Of a stretch of 64,000 bases of DNA, positions 52,438-62,680 are shown piece by piece (position 1 is the stretch's first letter; the number at the start of each line of letters is the position of its first letter). Both the position numbers and the translations under genes were made by a program. Source of the stretch: Pyropia yezoensis. Lineage: Eukaryota; Rhodophyta; Bangiophyceae; Bangiales; Bangiaceae. A model generated the notes under the pieces. The model had not been told where the DNA came from and ran no database searches. It worked only from the letters and a program-made list of their open reading frames with translations. The stretch is from assembly GCA_009829735.1 (NCBI GenBank), contig CM020619.1, forward strand, positions 18,419,816-18,483,815, in the 5' to 3' direction.

Positions 52438-54381
52438 ATGGCGACCCCGGGGGTGGAGACGGACTCTCTCGACGAACGTATGGAGGACACCCCATACGGT
52501 GCAGCGCCCGCCGGGACTTCCGGCGGGGGCTCCGCGATCGCTCCGGGGGATGGGACTCCCGCGTCACCCGGCTTTGGGTTGACGGCGGGATCTCCCCCGG
52601 AGGCGGGACAAGTTGTCCCGCGTGAGGCCTTGGGGCGGTGGTTTTACCCCGCTTGGCCTCTATGTGAGGAGGGGTTGACTGTTCTTCGCTGTGGCCGACT
52701 TGGCGCAGCGATCGGTCGGGTATGGAACCGCCTACGGGAGAAGTATCCCCGTAGGGTCGGGTTCCCTGCCGGCTTCAGGACGGACCAGTTTGCCTTCCTG
52801 GACGACGAGGAGGTCGAAGACGTACAGCGGGCCAAGGCCATGGTGGACCGCGGGGGAACTATCCCGGGTCCCGGCGACTTGCCGACCTTTACTTGGGACG
52901 CGGTGGCAACTCGCCCCCCGTACCTTCACGAGGCCGATCCGCACACTCATCACTTTGATGTGCGGATGGAGAAGGACTTCCGGCGAGGTCCCTACTTGGT
53001 GACCTCGGCTCAACTTGAGTTTCCTCAGCAGTCTGCTGCCAGTAAGGAGCAGTGCTATCCGAAAAAGCCCGAGTGGTGGCCTCAAGTTGAGGTCCCCTAT
53101 GGGTTCCCGGCGTTGCTGCCACGGTTGCTTGACCACTTCGGTTCCGTCATGTTGACGGCTGGCCCTGATCACCTGGTGGTGGCCATGTTGGCCACCCAGT
53201 GGCTCCTCGAGGTCATGTCGACCTGGGTGTCTTGTGTTCAGCGGCGGGGGATGCTCTGACATCTCCCCCTCCGGCTTATCCAAGGTTTGGAACAACTCAC
53301 CCCTCAGCTAGTTGCTGAGGGGTGCTCATCCGGACAACTCACTCTACTTGAGGAGATGCTCCGCCTTCATAAGCTTATCGAGTGGGAGACCATCGAGCAC
53401 AAGTTGCGCCGCCCCACTCATGGGCCCAAGGACGATGGCGCACTTCGCCAGTTCGTATGGGTCGCTCGTGAACTTCACGACGGCCGTGTGGTCCTACGAG
53501 AGGGGTTGGGCATCGGGGACTACCCGTATGCCCCGGGGGTGGATCGCCACACTGCGCCACCCCCGGACAAGGCCATAGTTATGGCCGTGCCCTCACATGA
53601 TGACCATATGACTCAACCCACTGCGGGGGCCCCAAGTCGGGGTCGCAGTTACACTCGGGTCCCGCCACCACGGCGTGCCCCTCCACTTCCTCCTGTCCCC
53701 TACCAGCCGTACGGGGACATTCCGATTAGCGTGGCCGTTGAGTCGTCCACCCCGGTGTCCCCCAACTTGGGGGCCACCCTCCTGACGGTATACCCCAAGT
53801 TGGTGTTACCGCCCACGCCTCTAACCTCAGAGATGATGATCACCACGTTGGTGCGCACCATCTCCTGGTTGGCCGCGTCGACCGCAACCCTTCAAAGTTC
53901 CGAGACTCCTCAACTTGAGGAGCGCGTTCGTACTGCAGTGGCGACCGCGAGTTGCGAGTCGGTGGCGGAGTTTATGACGGCCGAGTTGGCTCGCATTGGG
54001 GCTATTATGCCCCAGCCAGCCCCACTTGGGCGTGGCAAACGTCGTGCGAGCCGGGCATACTCGCCTCCTCGCCGTCGTCGCCGACGCTCGCGGCGCTCTC
54101 CCTCCGTGTCGGAAGACGAGTTGTCTTACGCCGTCTCGGAGTCCTCGGCTCCGTCAGAGTCGGAGTCGGTCCGGCGTCTGCGTCGCCAAATTGCGCGCAA
54201 GACTAAGCAGAAGAGCAGCCGCGGTCGTCGCCACTTGCGCGACCGTGAGGGGCGCGACGGGTCCGACTTGGAGCCGCCGCCCCCCCCGACTGGTGGGGAG
54301 CGCTATCGCCGGGGGTCTCGCCGCTCGCCTCCACGTGAGGGTGAGGGCCATGGGGTTGGAGAGTCTAGCATGCATGCCTAG
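52438..54381 (+). CDS. Antisense accessory ORF of element C
   Basis: 647 codons on the strand opposite to gag-pol, interrupted once by TGA at 53257-53259; the same frame continues to 54381. It starts MATPGVETDSLDERMED about 340 bp inside the 3' LTR and ends 112 bp from the pol stop, so it is convergent with pol and does not overlap it. The N-terminal and central parts are globular-looking (ALGRWFYPAWPLCEEGLTV, YPKKPEWWPQVEVPYGF). The C-terminal 150 residues are Arg/Ser-rich and acidic (SPPRRRRRRSRRSPSVSEDE), like an SR-type RNA-binding or nuclear tail. No known family is recognised. A broken homologue sits in the same place in element B. The 3' LTR, read in the antisense direction, could be its promoter. 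Confidence 0.7.
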
Positions 54382-54492
54382 TTGGCAGCTGCCTTTGTTG
54401 TGAGAGTGTGAGGGTTAGGGCTGTAGTTAAAAGCCACTCTGCGTACCACTTCGACTTGAAGCACTCTCTTGGCACTGTTGCTCGGCCTTCCC

Positions 54493-57400
54493 TCACGTTG
54501 AGGGAGGGCTGTTAGGGTCTATCTCATTCCGGGCGCAGTAGGCCCGGACCTTCTCAGCGGGAAGGTCCTCCACATACTCCCACGTATCATCCTTGGCTTT
54601 GTAGACAAACCAACGCACCCTCAACATGAGGCTGTCAGTGTCCTCATCCCAGCCGTGGTCGATGAACTTATCGAACATGTACTCCTGCGGGCCCTGTTTG
54701 GCCGCAGGCAGCGAGGGGAGGCGCCACGCTTCCAACGCACGTGCCCAAGCTGGGTCGCCTGCAGGCGGTGGTGCAAGTTTGACCACGTCCTGTCCGTTCA
54801 CTGTGCGGACCCCATCGTCACTTTCGATGGTGAAGCGTCGCCCATCAGTACGAAGGACCTGGTACGGCCCCTTCGTCTGGAATACCAACTTACCCCCAGT
54901 TGGGGTGTGCGAGTGTACCAGCACCCAGGTACCCTGCTCGGGGACATGCTTAGCATTGCGCACCTTTTTGTCAAAGGTACGCTTGTAGCGCTTTTGTGCT
55001 TTGTCCATCTCAGCCCTGACTTTAGGGATGAGGTTTTCAAGCCTAGCAGCGAACTCCGCCTTACTCTCAGTAGGAGTAGGCGTCTTGCCACCATCCTCCC
55101 TATTTGGGAGCGACCGCCGCACGGCAATAGACCGCACGCGACGGGGAGTCACAAAAGCGAGGGGTACTTCCCCGGTAAATGAGTGAACCTGCGAATTGTA
55201 GGCAGTGGTAAGAATAGAAATGTATTGGTCCTACGTTTTCACGTGCTCACTCACATAGTGGCGCTGCTGCCTAACAATAGTTTTGTTGAAGCGCTCCACC
55301 TGCCCATTAGTTTGTGGGTGGTAGGGGGTGGCATAGTTTGCCCGCACCCCCAACATATCCAGCACTCCCTGAAACAGTACAGACGCAAATTGCGGTCCAT
55401 TGTCCGATAGTGTACTATCCGGAATGCTATACGCGGCAACCCAGTGATCTAGGAAGGCTGACACGACCGACATGGCCGTGATCTCTGCCAGTGGGATCGC
55501 TCGCGTAAGTTTCGTGAAGCGGTCACAGATAACCAGGAGGTACTGGTTGCCCTCCTCGGTCACTGGCAGTGGCCCAAGGATGTCCATCGCCAACGCGGCG
55601 AAGGGCTCCTTGGCCGGGAACAATAGCATAGCCGTAGTAGGCCGCCGTTCTATCAGACGGATCTGTGCACAACTTGTGCTGGCAGCCACCCAACTGTAGA
55701 TGTCCACCACCATGGACGGCCAGTAGTACCTGGTCCTCAGGGTCCGGTACAGTTTACTAGACCCCAGGTGTCCACCTGTGGGAGCGTTGTGCTCCCTCTC
55801 AAGGATACTGTCCTTGAGGGATGCGGGGACGACAAGTTGTTCGGTCCCCTGGAATACCCCCCTCCGCATGAGGAGGCCATCGTCTCCCAGAAAGAACCGC
55901 GTCTCCGCCACTGTATCCAGTGTATCCCTCTGCGACTTGCAGAAGGGATCCTCGGCCTGGGCCTTCACCACCTCGTCCAGGGACAGGGGCAAGTACTTCT
56001 TGTTCCCTGGCGCCTCGGGGTTCAACGCCTGACCCGAGCGCGTGACTACCCCCACGATGGGGATATCCTCATCGACTGGGTTAGTGTCCAGTTCCTCGGT
56101 AGGTACCCGAGAGAGGCCGTCGGCAAGGGCATGTTGCCTGCCAGGTCGGTACTCAATATCGAAGTCGAAGGGTGCCAGTCGCACCCTCCACCGGTTGAGA
56201 CGAGTGTTCGTACAGTCCGTCTTGAAGATGAACTGCAACGCGCGGTGGTCACAGCGGATGAGGATCTTCTCACCCTCTAGGTAGTGACGAAGTGACGTCA
56301 CCGCCCACACTACTGCGAGTCCTTCCAACTCGGTGACTCCGTAGTTCTTCTCGGCCGAGTTCAGCCCCTTGCTGAAGTATCCCACCGGCAAGTACTCCTT
56401 GTCGGGCTGCTGCTGAAGCAACACACAACCAAGTTGGTCGTAGCTAGCGTCCACATCCAAGATGTAGTGGCCTCCCAACCTGGGAATAGCCAGGATAGGG
56501 GGCTTCAGCAGAAGGTCTCGAAGAGTCTCAAAGGATTCCTGCTCCACCCGACTTGGGGGAGGCAGGTTCTTCGGTAGCGTTGAGCTCACTAACTCATTCA
56601 ACGGTTTCGCCACCTTGGCGAAGCCCTGGGTGAAACGTCGGTACACGTTACACATCCCGAGGAAGCTCCTCATCTGGGTCTGGGTCCGGGGGTACTGAGC
56701 CTTACGGATGGCCCTCAAGTTTTTCTCGTTGACACTGAGACGCCCCGGACGGACAACATGTCCCAAGTATTCCACCTCTTGAGTGAAGAGGTGGCACTTA
56801 CTCGCCTTCAGTGACACACCGGCGTCAGCAAGTAGCTTGAACACCTGGCCGAGATGGCCAATGTGTTCCTCCGGACTTCGGGAGAACACAATGATATCGT
56901 CTAGGTACACGAGACAGATCTGCCGCCGTACTCCGGCCAGAATCATGTCCATAGCGCGCTGGAAAGTTGCCGGCGCGTTACACAGGCCAAACGGTAGACG
57001 CTTGCACTGGTAGGTACCACAGTGACAGGTAAAGGTAGTTTTATGCCTGTCCTCCGGGGCAATGGGAATTTGCCAGTACCCCGCGTTACAGTCCAGGGTA
57101 GAGAACACGTTCGCCTCCCCCAGAGAGTCCAGACAGTCGTCCATCCTAGGTAGGGGATAACTGTCCTTCACCGTGCTCTCGTTGAGCTTACGGTAGTCGA
57201 TACAGAACCGGGGGGTCCCATCGACTTTGGGGACGATAACCACCGGACTCGCCCACTCGGCGTTGCTGGCCTCAATCACATCGAGGGCCTCCATGCGAGC
57301 AACTTGCTCCTTGACGAGGGACCTTGAACGGGGTCCTCCCCTATACGGTTGTTGGCGTATAGGGGGTGCACCGGGCTTCAACTCGATCCGGTGTTGGGTG

Positions 57401-58476
57401 GCTCTCATGAGTCCCAATTGACCATCCCACAACTTGTGATATTGGTCCAAGAGGCGTTCAACTTGAACCCTCAACCTGGGTGGAACACCCTCCATGTTCA
57501 CATGGGGCCGAGTAGAGGCGGCCGACTTGGCTTGACGCTTCTCCTTTCCGGACTTCGGGTCGCTACTTGCGCCCGCGTCGAGGGTGACCGCTACTACCGG
57601 TCCCTCGTGTTGGTCGATATAGCCGAACTTGGCTCCCGACTTGAAGTACTTGGGCGACGAGCTCAGGTTCATCACCTGGATCCTCCACGGGACTCCAGCT
57701 TTGGAGTCCATCGTGCCAAGGGCAACATGCACTTGGTGCTTGCGAGCAAGACGGGGGTAAGGGTGCACCAAACCGTTCCCCGTATAATCAGTTACAACGT
57801 CAACGTGCGCCACCGAGTTGGGGGGCAAAGTGACCTTACGGGCTAAACACAGGGTAGCAGTTAACCCTTCTCTCACAGAGCAAACAGGCTTCGACTGTGA
57901 GACTGTCACAGGAGCCACAGACTTTCCCTTACCAAGGATGGGGATGGTTTCCCCATTCATCAACTTGACCCAATACTCAGGGCCACAAATCAAAGGCACT
58001 TGTGTAACAACATAAGGGGTACCCAGAAGCAGGGGTACCGATATATTCTCAACTACTCCATAGGTCACGTCGACCTCATGGGTCCCCAACCTAGTTGGTA
58101 GGGTCACGGCACCAACGATGGGAAGTACCCCACCATTGATATCGATCAGATGGTCAGCTTTAGACCTCCAGCGTTGGCGCTTCATCTCCTTTGGTAATAG
58201 CGACTTGTGTATCAAGGAGGCTCCCGACCCGGTATCAAGTACGATACGGGTACAGCAAGCACGGCCGGCGGCAAGTTGCACCCGTCCAGCCACCTGGAAG
58301 TTCTCACCCGTCAGCACCGCGATGACCCGACGTGGGTTTACGTTCTTGGGGAGTCCTACCCGAGGTGGGCGGACCCCCTTAGGTCGCCGCAGTATCCGGC
58401 ACGGTCGGTTTGTCCTCTTGGTCCACTTGGCCGAGGCTGCCGTTGTAAGCTTCGGACGGCCAGCTCCAACGGTCAT
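54493..58476 (-). CDS. Element C pol: protease, RT, RNase H, integrase, chromodomain
   Basis: 1327-codon frame with one TAG at 55231-55233. Protease IVLDTGSGASLIHKSLLP (Asp81). RT with PRFCIDYRKLNE, GYWQIPIAPED, FQRAMDMILAG and YLDD near residue 522. RNase H with ILDVDASYDQLGCVLLQQ and RCDHRALQFIF. Integrase with an HHCC-type region (GGHLGSSKLYRTL, TSCAQI) and a DDE core (AMDILGPLP, LSDNGPQFA, TNGQVERFNK). After the TAG the frame continues with the integrase C-terminal domain and a chromodomain (LMLRVRWFVYKAKDDTWEY). By alignment with element B the TAG replaces a Trp codon. The start ATG overlaps the gag stop (ATGA). Domain order and chromodomain place it in the chromoviruses. Confidence 0.93.
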
Positions 58477-60419
58477 TCGTTTCCCGCCGACTTGGCGTCC
58501 GAATCTGAGGGCGGAGGGGAAGACGACGAGTCCGAGGACGACGTGTCCGCCTCCTCCGCCGAGGGTGTGGCGACCGCGATGACCGGTCGAGACCCACCCT
58601 CGCGGCGTGAGCGTACTTCGTTCGTAGCCGACTTCTTACTCGCATTCCTAACAAGTTGTTGGATGCGTTTACTCAACTTGGGACAATCATATGTCCAGTG
58701 TCCATCGGAGTTGCAGTTCCCACACCGATTGTCTGTTCCGGGAGGGGTCTTCCCGACTGGGGAAGACGAAGAGGTACCCTGGGAAGTTCCCACGGCAGCT
58801 ACCACCCTCTCCTTGCGGATTCGGCGTGCCTCTCTCAACTCTCTGGCCTGGCGCGCCTCCTCCCGTTCCTTGGCCATCTCGGCTTGACGCTCCTGGCGTT
58901 GCTCCTCCCGCAACTTGCGGTCGGTCTCGCCTCTGCGGTAGGCGAACCTAGCCAACTCGGCCAGGGTCGCCCGGGCAGTGTTATCCTCCCGGGTCTCCAT
59001 CCGGACTGACCAATGGAGACCCTCCACAAACCGACTCTTCACCACAGCTTGTGGATGAAGAAACCCACAAAGATTGTTGAGCTTACGGACTCGCTCCGCA
59101 AAGGACAACTCGTCCTCCGCCTCTTCCTGATGGGCTTGCGTAAACTCCTCGACTTGAGAAGCCAACGCCGCTTCATCAACCATGGCCCTCAACAACCAGT
59201 TGACGAGCTCCAAATAGGACGTCACCTCCCCAGCGCCTCCACTTGAGGAGCTGGGCATGACGGACATAAGTTCTGTCCGCAGGTCTCCCTTCGTAAACTC
59301 CTGTAGCATGTAAAAAGCCATGCCTTCACTTATGGCATTGTCGTCACAGGCTTTTGTGAAACGACGTAGGAACTCAAAGACACGGAGGGGGGGAGTTCCA
59401 TCCCACTCCGCTTTGTGCCCAAAAGAGTGAAGTGCATTCTTCTTGGCACAGCCCATGGCTCGGGCCTGGTCAGGACCATACGCCACCGACTTGTTGTGGA
59501 GGGCGTAGGTCTCACAATTAAAGATCCTCTGGTAGACCGGGTTGGCTACCTGGATCTTGGGCGGCACCTCACGTTGAGGGAACAGCCGCTGTGGCACTGG
59601 CGTAAGTTGACCCTCAGTGCCCATAGTCCGGCGCGGGGCGCTTGGTGTAGCCGCCGGCGTTTCCGGGGGAAACTCCCCCATGAAGGGCGTACGCCCCACC
59701 GAGTATGGTGTGGCTCCCTCGTTGGGAGTCACAGGTGTCGCCCCCTGTTCGGGGCGACCCGAGATAGGCGTGAGGAGGGATTCCCCCTGCGCCTGCGGGC
59801 TCGAAAGCCCCGATCCGGTCTGGACATTAAGGCCATCTGGCAAACTCGCCACAATCTGATTCAGAATAGTATTCGTCATCGTGACCACCAGGTCCGGCAA
59901 AGTCTGCCGCAACACATTGGTCGCCTCCCGACGGACAGTTTCCGCGAGGAGTGGATTGACGACTCCAGTTGAGTCTCGGTCCGCCTCCGGGAGTCCACCT
60001 GAGGGGTAACCACGTTCCTCAGGGGTCTCAACCGGGGGCATGGGCGCGAGCCCATCGCCGACCAACGGAGGTCCGCCGTCCTCCGAAAGCCTAGTTGGCG
60101 ACGGCTCCAAGCCAAAGTTGGCTCCAACCCGAGTGGAACCCGCGGGGACAGTCCTCACCCCTTGGGACGTTCCCGTTGAGTATTCCACACGGTGGCCAGA
60201 CTTCGGCCCACCCACATCAGAAGTGTCACCCGAGTGAACTCCCGACTGAGTCGGGGTGGCCTGTTGCCCGCCCGCACTTCCAGTCCTGCTGGCTTGAGGG
60301 ACCTCTAGTCCCTCTGCGACCCCAGGTAAACCCACCTGTGTCTCACCAGTATTCAAAAGCACTGAAGTACGTGCGTCACCCGTGTACTCCCCGGACGACG
60401 GGGGGTCCGAGCTAGCCAT
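58473..60419 (-). CDS. Element C gag
   Basis: 648 residues, starting at the first ATG (60419, MASSDPPSSGEYTGD). The N-terminal 200 residues are Pro/Ser/Gly/Thr-rich. The central capsid-like region (about 290-470) has LHSFGHKAEWDGTPPLRVF, FMTKAC-like helices and a late SFAERVRKLNNLCGF block. A charged coiled segment (REEQRQERQAEMAKEREEA) follows, then one CCHC zinc knuckle, CGNCNSDGHWTYDC (C-x2-C-x4-H-x4-C), near residue 560, and an acidic Ser-rich tail. The stop TGA overlaps the pol ATG by two bases. Confidence 0.88.
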   Translation of the reverse strand: MASSDPPSSGEYTGDARTSVLLNTGETQVGLPGVAEGLEVPQASRTGSAGGQQATPTQSGVHSGDTSDVGGPKSGHRVEYSTGTSQGVRTVPAGSTRVGANFGLEPSPTRLSEDGGPPLVGDGLAPMPPVETPEERGYPSGGLPEADRDSTGVVNPLLAETVRREATNVLRQTLPDLVVTMTNTILNQIVASLPDGLNVQTGSGLSSPQAQGESLLTPISGRPEQGATPVTPNEGATPYSVGRTPFMGEFPPETPAATPSAPRRTMGTEGQLTPVPQRLFPQREVPPKIQVANPVYQRIFNCETYALHNKSVAYGPDQARAMGCAKKNALHSFGHKAEWDGTPPLRVFEFLRRFTKACDDNAISEGMAFYMLQEFTKGDLRTELMSVMPSSSSGGAGEVTSYLELVNWLLRAMVDEAALASQVEEFTQAHQEEAEDELSFAERVRKLNNLCGFLHPQAVVKSRFVEGLHWSVRMETREDNTARATLAELARFAYRRGETDRKLREEQRQERQAEMAKEREEARQARELREARRIRKERVVAAVGTSQGTSSSSPVGKTPPGTDNRCGNCNSDGHWTYDCPKLSKRIQQLVRNASKKSATNEVRSRREGGSRPVIAVATPSAEEADTSSSDSSSSPPPSDSDAKSAGNE

Positions 60420-60518
60420 GTTGGCTGACGATCCGTATGACACGGTCGAAGTCCACCGTTCCTCTGAGACAGAGGGCCCCCTACACCCGGGTGCACCCGG
60501 AGGTAAAGTTTACCTCTG

Positions 60519-60536
60519 TCCCCTGCTGCTCCACCA
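60519..60536 (-). promoter_or_regulatory. Primer-binding site of element C
   Basis: Two bases inside the 5' LTR, the minus strand reads TGGTGGAGCAGCAGGG. It begins TGG as required to pair with a tRNA 3' CCA end. The priming tRNA cannot be named from this alone. Confidence 0.6.
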
Positions 60537-60538
60537 AA

Positions 60539-61008
60539 TGTTGCAAAAACCACTTACACACACGGCACCCAAGTTGGGGCCGGTGTACAAGGGCTGCCTC
60601 CCGTGTCGGGGGAACCGGAAGAAGTGCAAGTCGCACACACTCTGTCCCTGTTGTGGGGCAAACCCCCCACTGACAAACAAGAGGATGGTGTGTGGTCCAA
60701 CAGTTTCTTGGTCGGGACGGGGACGCAGGGCCAAGCCCCGCTGTCCCTCCCCTTATCCCCCCAGGGTCCCCTCAGAATCTCGCCACACAGAATCTCCCAC
60801 CCCAGCACCTGCCCACCGGGCCACACGAAAATTCAAGGCGATAAATGCAGAAAACCCTCAAATCCAAGTTGGATTTACTACCAAGCTAACTATCCCTAAC
60901 TTAGGGAATATGGACCCAAATGCAGGGGGAGGAACGGGTCAGGCTAGTGGCCTGCCGCCCCTTGCATGGCACGTGTTGCCCCCGTACCTGGGGTTCAATA
61001 CTGCCACA
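60539..61008 (-). repeat. Element C 5' LTR (right)
   Basis: 470 bp starting tgttgcaaaaacc and ending ctgccaca on the plus strand, followed by CAAAG at 61009-61013. About 97 percent identical to the left LTR by eye. It is upstream of gag in the minus-strand direction and so is the promoter LTR. Confidence 0.9.
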
Positions 61009-62119
61009 CAAAGTGGGGGGTGGTAGCGACAACCTGGTGCAGCGGAAGCAGCCTAAAAGGCAGCCGAGGAAAAGCTCACCGGACTTCGACGCAGAGCAGC
61101 TGGCACACGTACACCCTCCACCCCTCGCCTCAGTGGACGCCCACCACTCGCCTCGGTGGACGCCCACCCCCCGCCGCCTCGAGCGCAGCAGGAAGCCCGC
61201 AACAGCGGCCACCAAGAGCTGGGCCAATGGCGCACTGCGACCTGCCATGCTGCAGGCCGCGCCCCTTCCCCCCAGGGAGTCCGTGCGTTCCGCCCCAACA
61301 AACGGAGGCGCACGCAGCGGCTCAAGCCCAGGTTCTAAACAACCCGTTTGTGCCAGACACCGTCGGCAGGGAACAGGCGCACACACATCGCCGAGGGGGA
61401 AGGGTAGGCGGGGGGATGGGGCGGGGTGGAGTGGGGAGCGGCAGCTGGCGGGGCGGCTGGCGGCCGCCCCCCACCTCCCCGCGGTGCCCCGGTCTGGCGG
61501 CCAGCGGCAACCGCAGCCCACGGGCAGCCTCAATTCCATCGCCCGCGACCGCCAACAGCAGAGGACCGCGACTACAGCGGGTGGCCACCCCGCGCCGGTT
61601 GCGTCATGGTCGACGCATCGACACGACGGGCGGGCGCCGGCAACGTTGGACACTCACCCCACCACTGGCATGTACGGGGTCGTGAAGGAGGTACAAAGGG
61701 ATGGCGCTAGTGCACCGGATCCGCGGTCCGGCCGCCGGCGTGCCTGGAACATGGGAACAGTGATGCTGCCGTCCCCCAACGGACAACGTGTTTTTGGCCA
61801 CGCCGGTCTGGCGGTACGCACCGGTGAAGCGTCGTCAGCACAGTCGAATTACCATGTGTGTGCACGACGCCACGAGTTTACCAACAAAGTGCAGCATGTA
61901 AACAAGTATACAACTACAACGCCATCAAGTGGTGGTCACGGGATTCATTGGTACAAACACACTGTGAAGTACACAGTGCACAGTACCGTACATACCCACT
62001 CCGTGGAAAGCTCCGTGCGACCCCGCCTCCCTGGGCCGCCCAACAGTTGCGCAATCAGCTCGAAGGCAAAAAAGCTCTTCCCCTCCGATCCCTGCCATTC
62101 CTCCATCCCCTCTGGCAGC
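61009..62119. other. Spacer between element C and the dCTPase-like gene
   Basis: CAAAG target duplication at 61009-61013, then host DNA. No gene is supported. The plus frame of the downstream gene is open back into the LTR, but it lacks any conserved feature before 62120 and is taken as fortuitous. 61850-62010 is balanced in composition with several cac/gtg-rich words. Confidence 0.45.
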
Positions 62120-62680
62120 ATGCCGACCCCACCCACGCCTCCTCCTCCCCCCCCCCCGCCTACTCCAAGCGTCATGCAATGGCCCGTCACGGGGGCGTGC
62201 GCCACCCTCGAAGACGTCCGCGCGCGCTCAGCCGCGTTTGGTGCCGCCCGCGGCCGCGGCCCCGCTTACACGCCTCGAAACCTGATGCTCGCGCTGGTGG
62301 GTGAGGTGGGCGAGCTCGCCGAGTGCTTCTAGTGGAAGGGAGACGGCAGCCCGTCGGGACCACCGGCGGCGGCGTCCACAGGCGGCAGCGCTTCCGCCTC
62401 ACCTGGGGGTTCTGACGGTGCGAGTGACGGCGCCACCAACGCTGCCGCCGCGGCTATAGCTCTGCTTCCTGCTGGTGGCGGCAGCCGCCTTGGTCCCGAC
62501 TGGTCGACGGAGGAGATCACCCATCTGGGCGAGGAGCTGTCTGATGTGCTGATGTACACTATCAAACTGGCGAACGCGTGTGGGGTTGACCTGCCGGCGG
62601 TGGTGGCGCGCAAAATGCGGCTCAACGAGCTCAAGTACCCAGTGGTGCCAGGGGAAGGAGGGGGAACGGCTCGGCCCTAG
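62120..62680 (+). pseudogene. dCTP pyrophosphatase 1-like (MazG-type), with in-frame amber codon
   Basis: An all-alpha NTP pyrophosphatase of the DCTPP1 family, which hydrolyses dCTP and modified dCTP to the monophosphate to clean the nucleotide pool. Met 62120, a Pro-rich start, then TLEDVRARSAAFGAARG, YTPRNLMLALVGEVGELAE and CF, followed by TAG at 62330-62332. The same frame resumes with WKGDG, an Ala/Gly/Ser-rich insertion of about 45 residues, then ITHLGEELSDVLMYTIKLAN, CGVDLPAVVARKM and LKYPV, ending at TAG 62678. Metal-binding Glu/Asp residues of both helices (EVGE, EELSD) are intact. Relatives have Gln directly before the WK, so a CAG-to-TAG change explains the stop. Everything after it looks selected. 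Options are a very recent null allele, a sequence error, or readthrough. Confidence 0.8.

Larger units (their letters stand above)
51630..61008 (-). mobile_element. Element C: structurally complete chromovirus, 9379 bp
   Basis: Flanked by a 5-bp target duplication CAAAG (51625-51629 and 61009-61013). Both LTRs are 470 bp and differ at roughly a dozen sites. In transcription order (minus strand): 5' LTR 61008-60539, primer-binding site, gag 60419-58473, pol 58476-54493 ending in a chromodomain, antisense ORF 52438-54381 on the opposite strand, polypurine tract 52112-52100, 3' LTR 52099-51630. One TAG in pol and one TGA in the antisense ORF are the only obvious lesions. Confidence 0.92.

Noticed and set aside
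60554..60826. 90-codon minus frame inside each LTR
   Set aside because: Present in all LTR copies simply because the LTRs are near-identical; no motif and no independent evidence of selection.
60920..62119. Extension of the dCTPase frame back to the LTR
   Set aside because: No conserved residues before 62120; the family N-terminus matches the shorter start.
42025..62332. Reassignment of a stop codon in this genome
   Set aside because: In-frame stops include TAA, TAG and TGA in decayed elements, and well-supported genes end at normal stops; the single dCTPase TAG is not enough.
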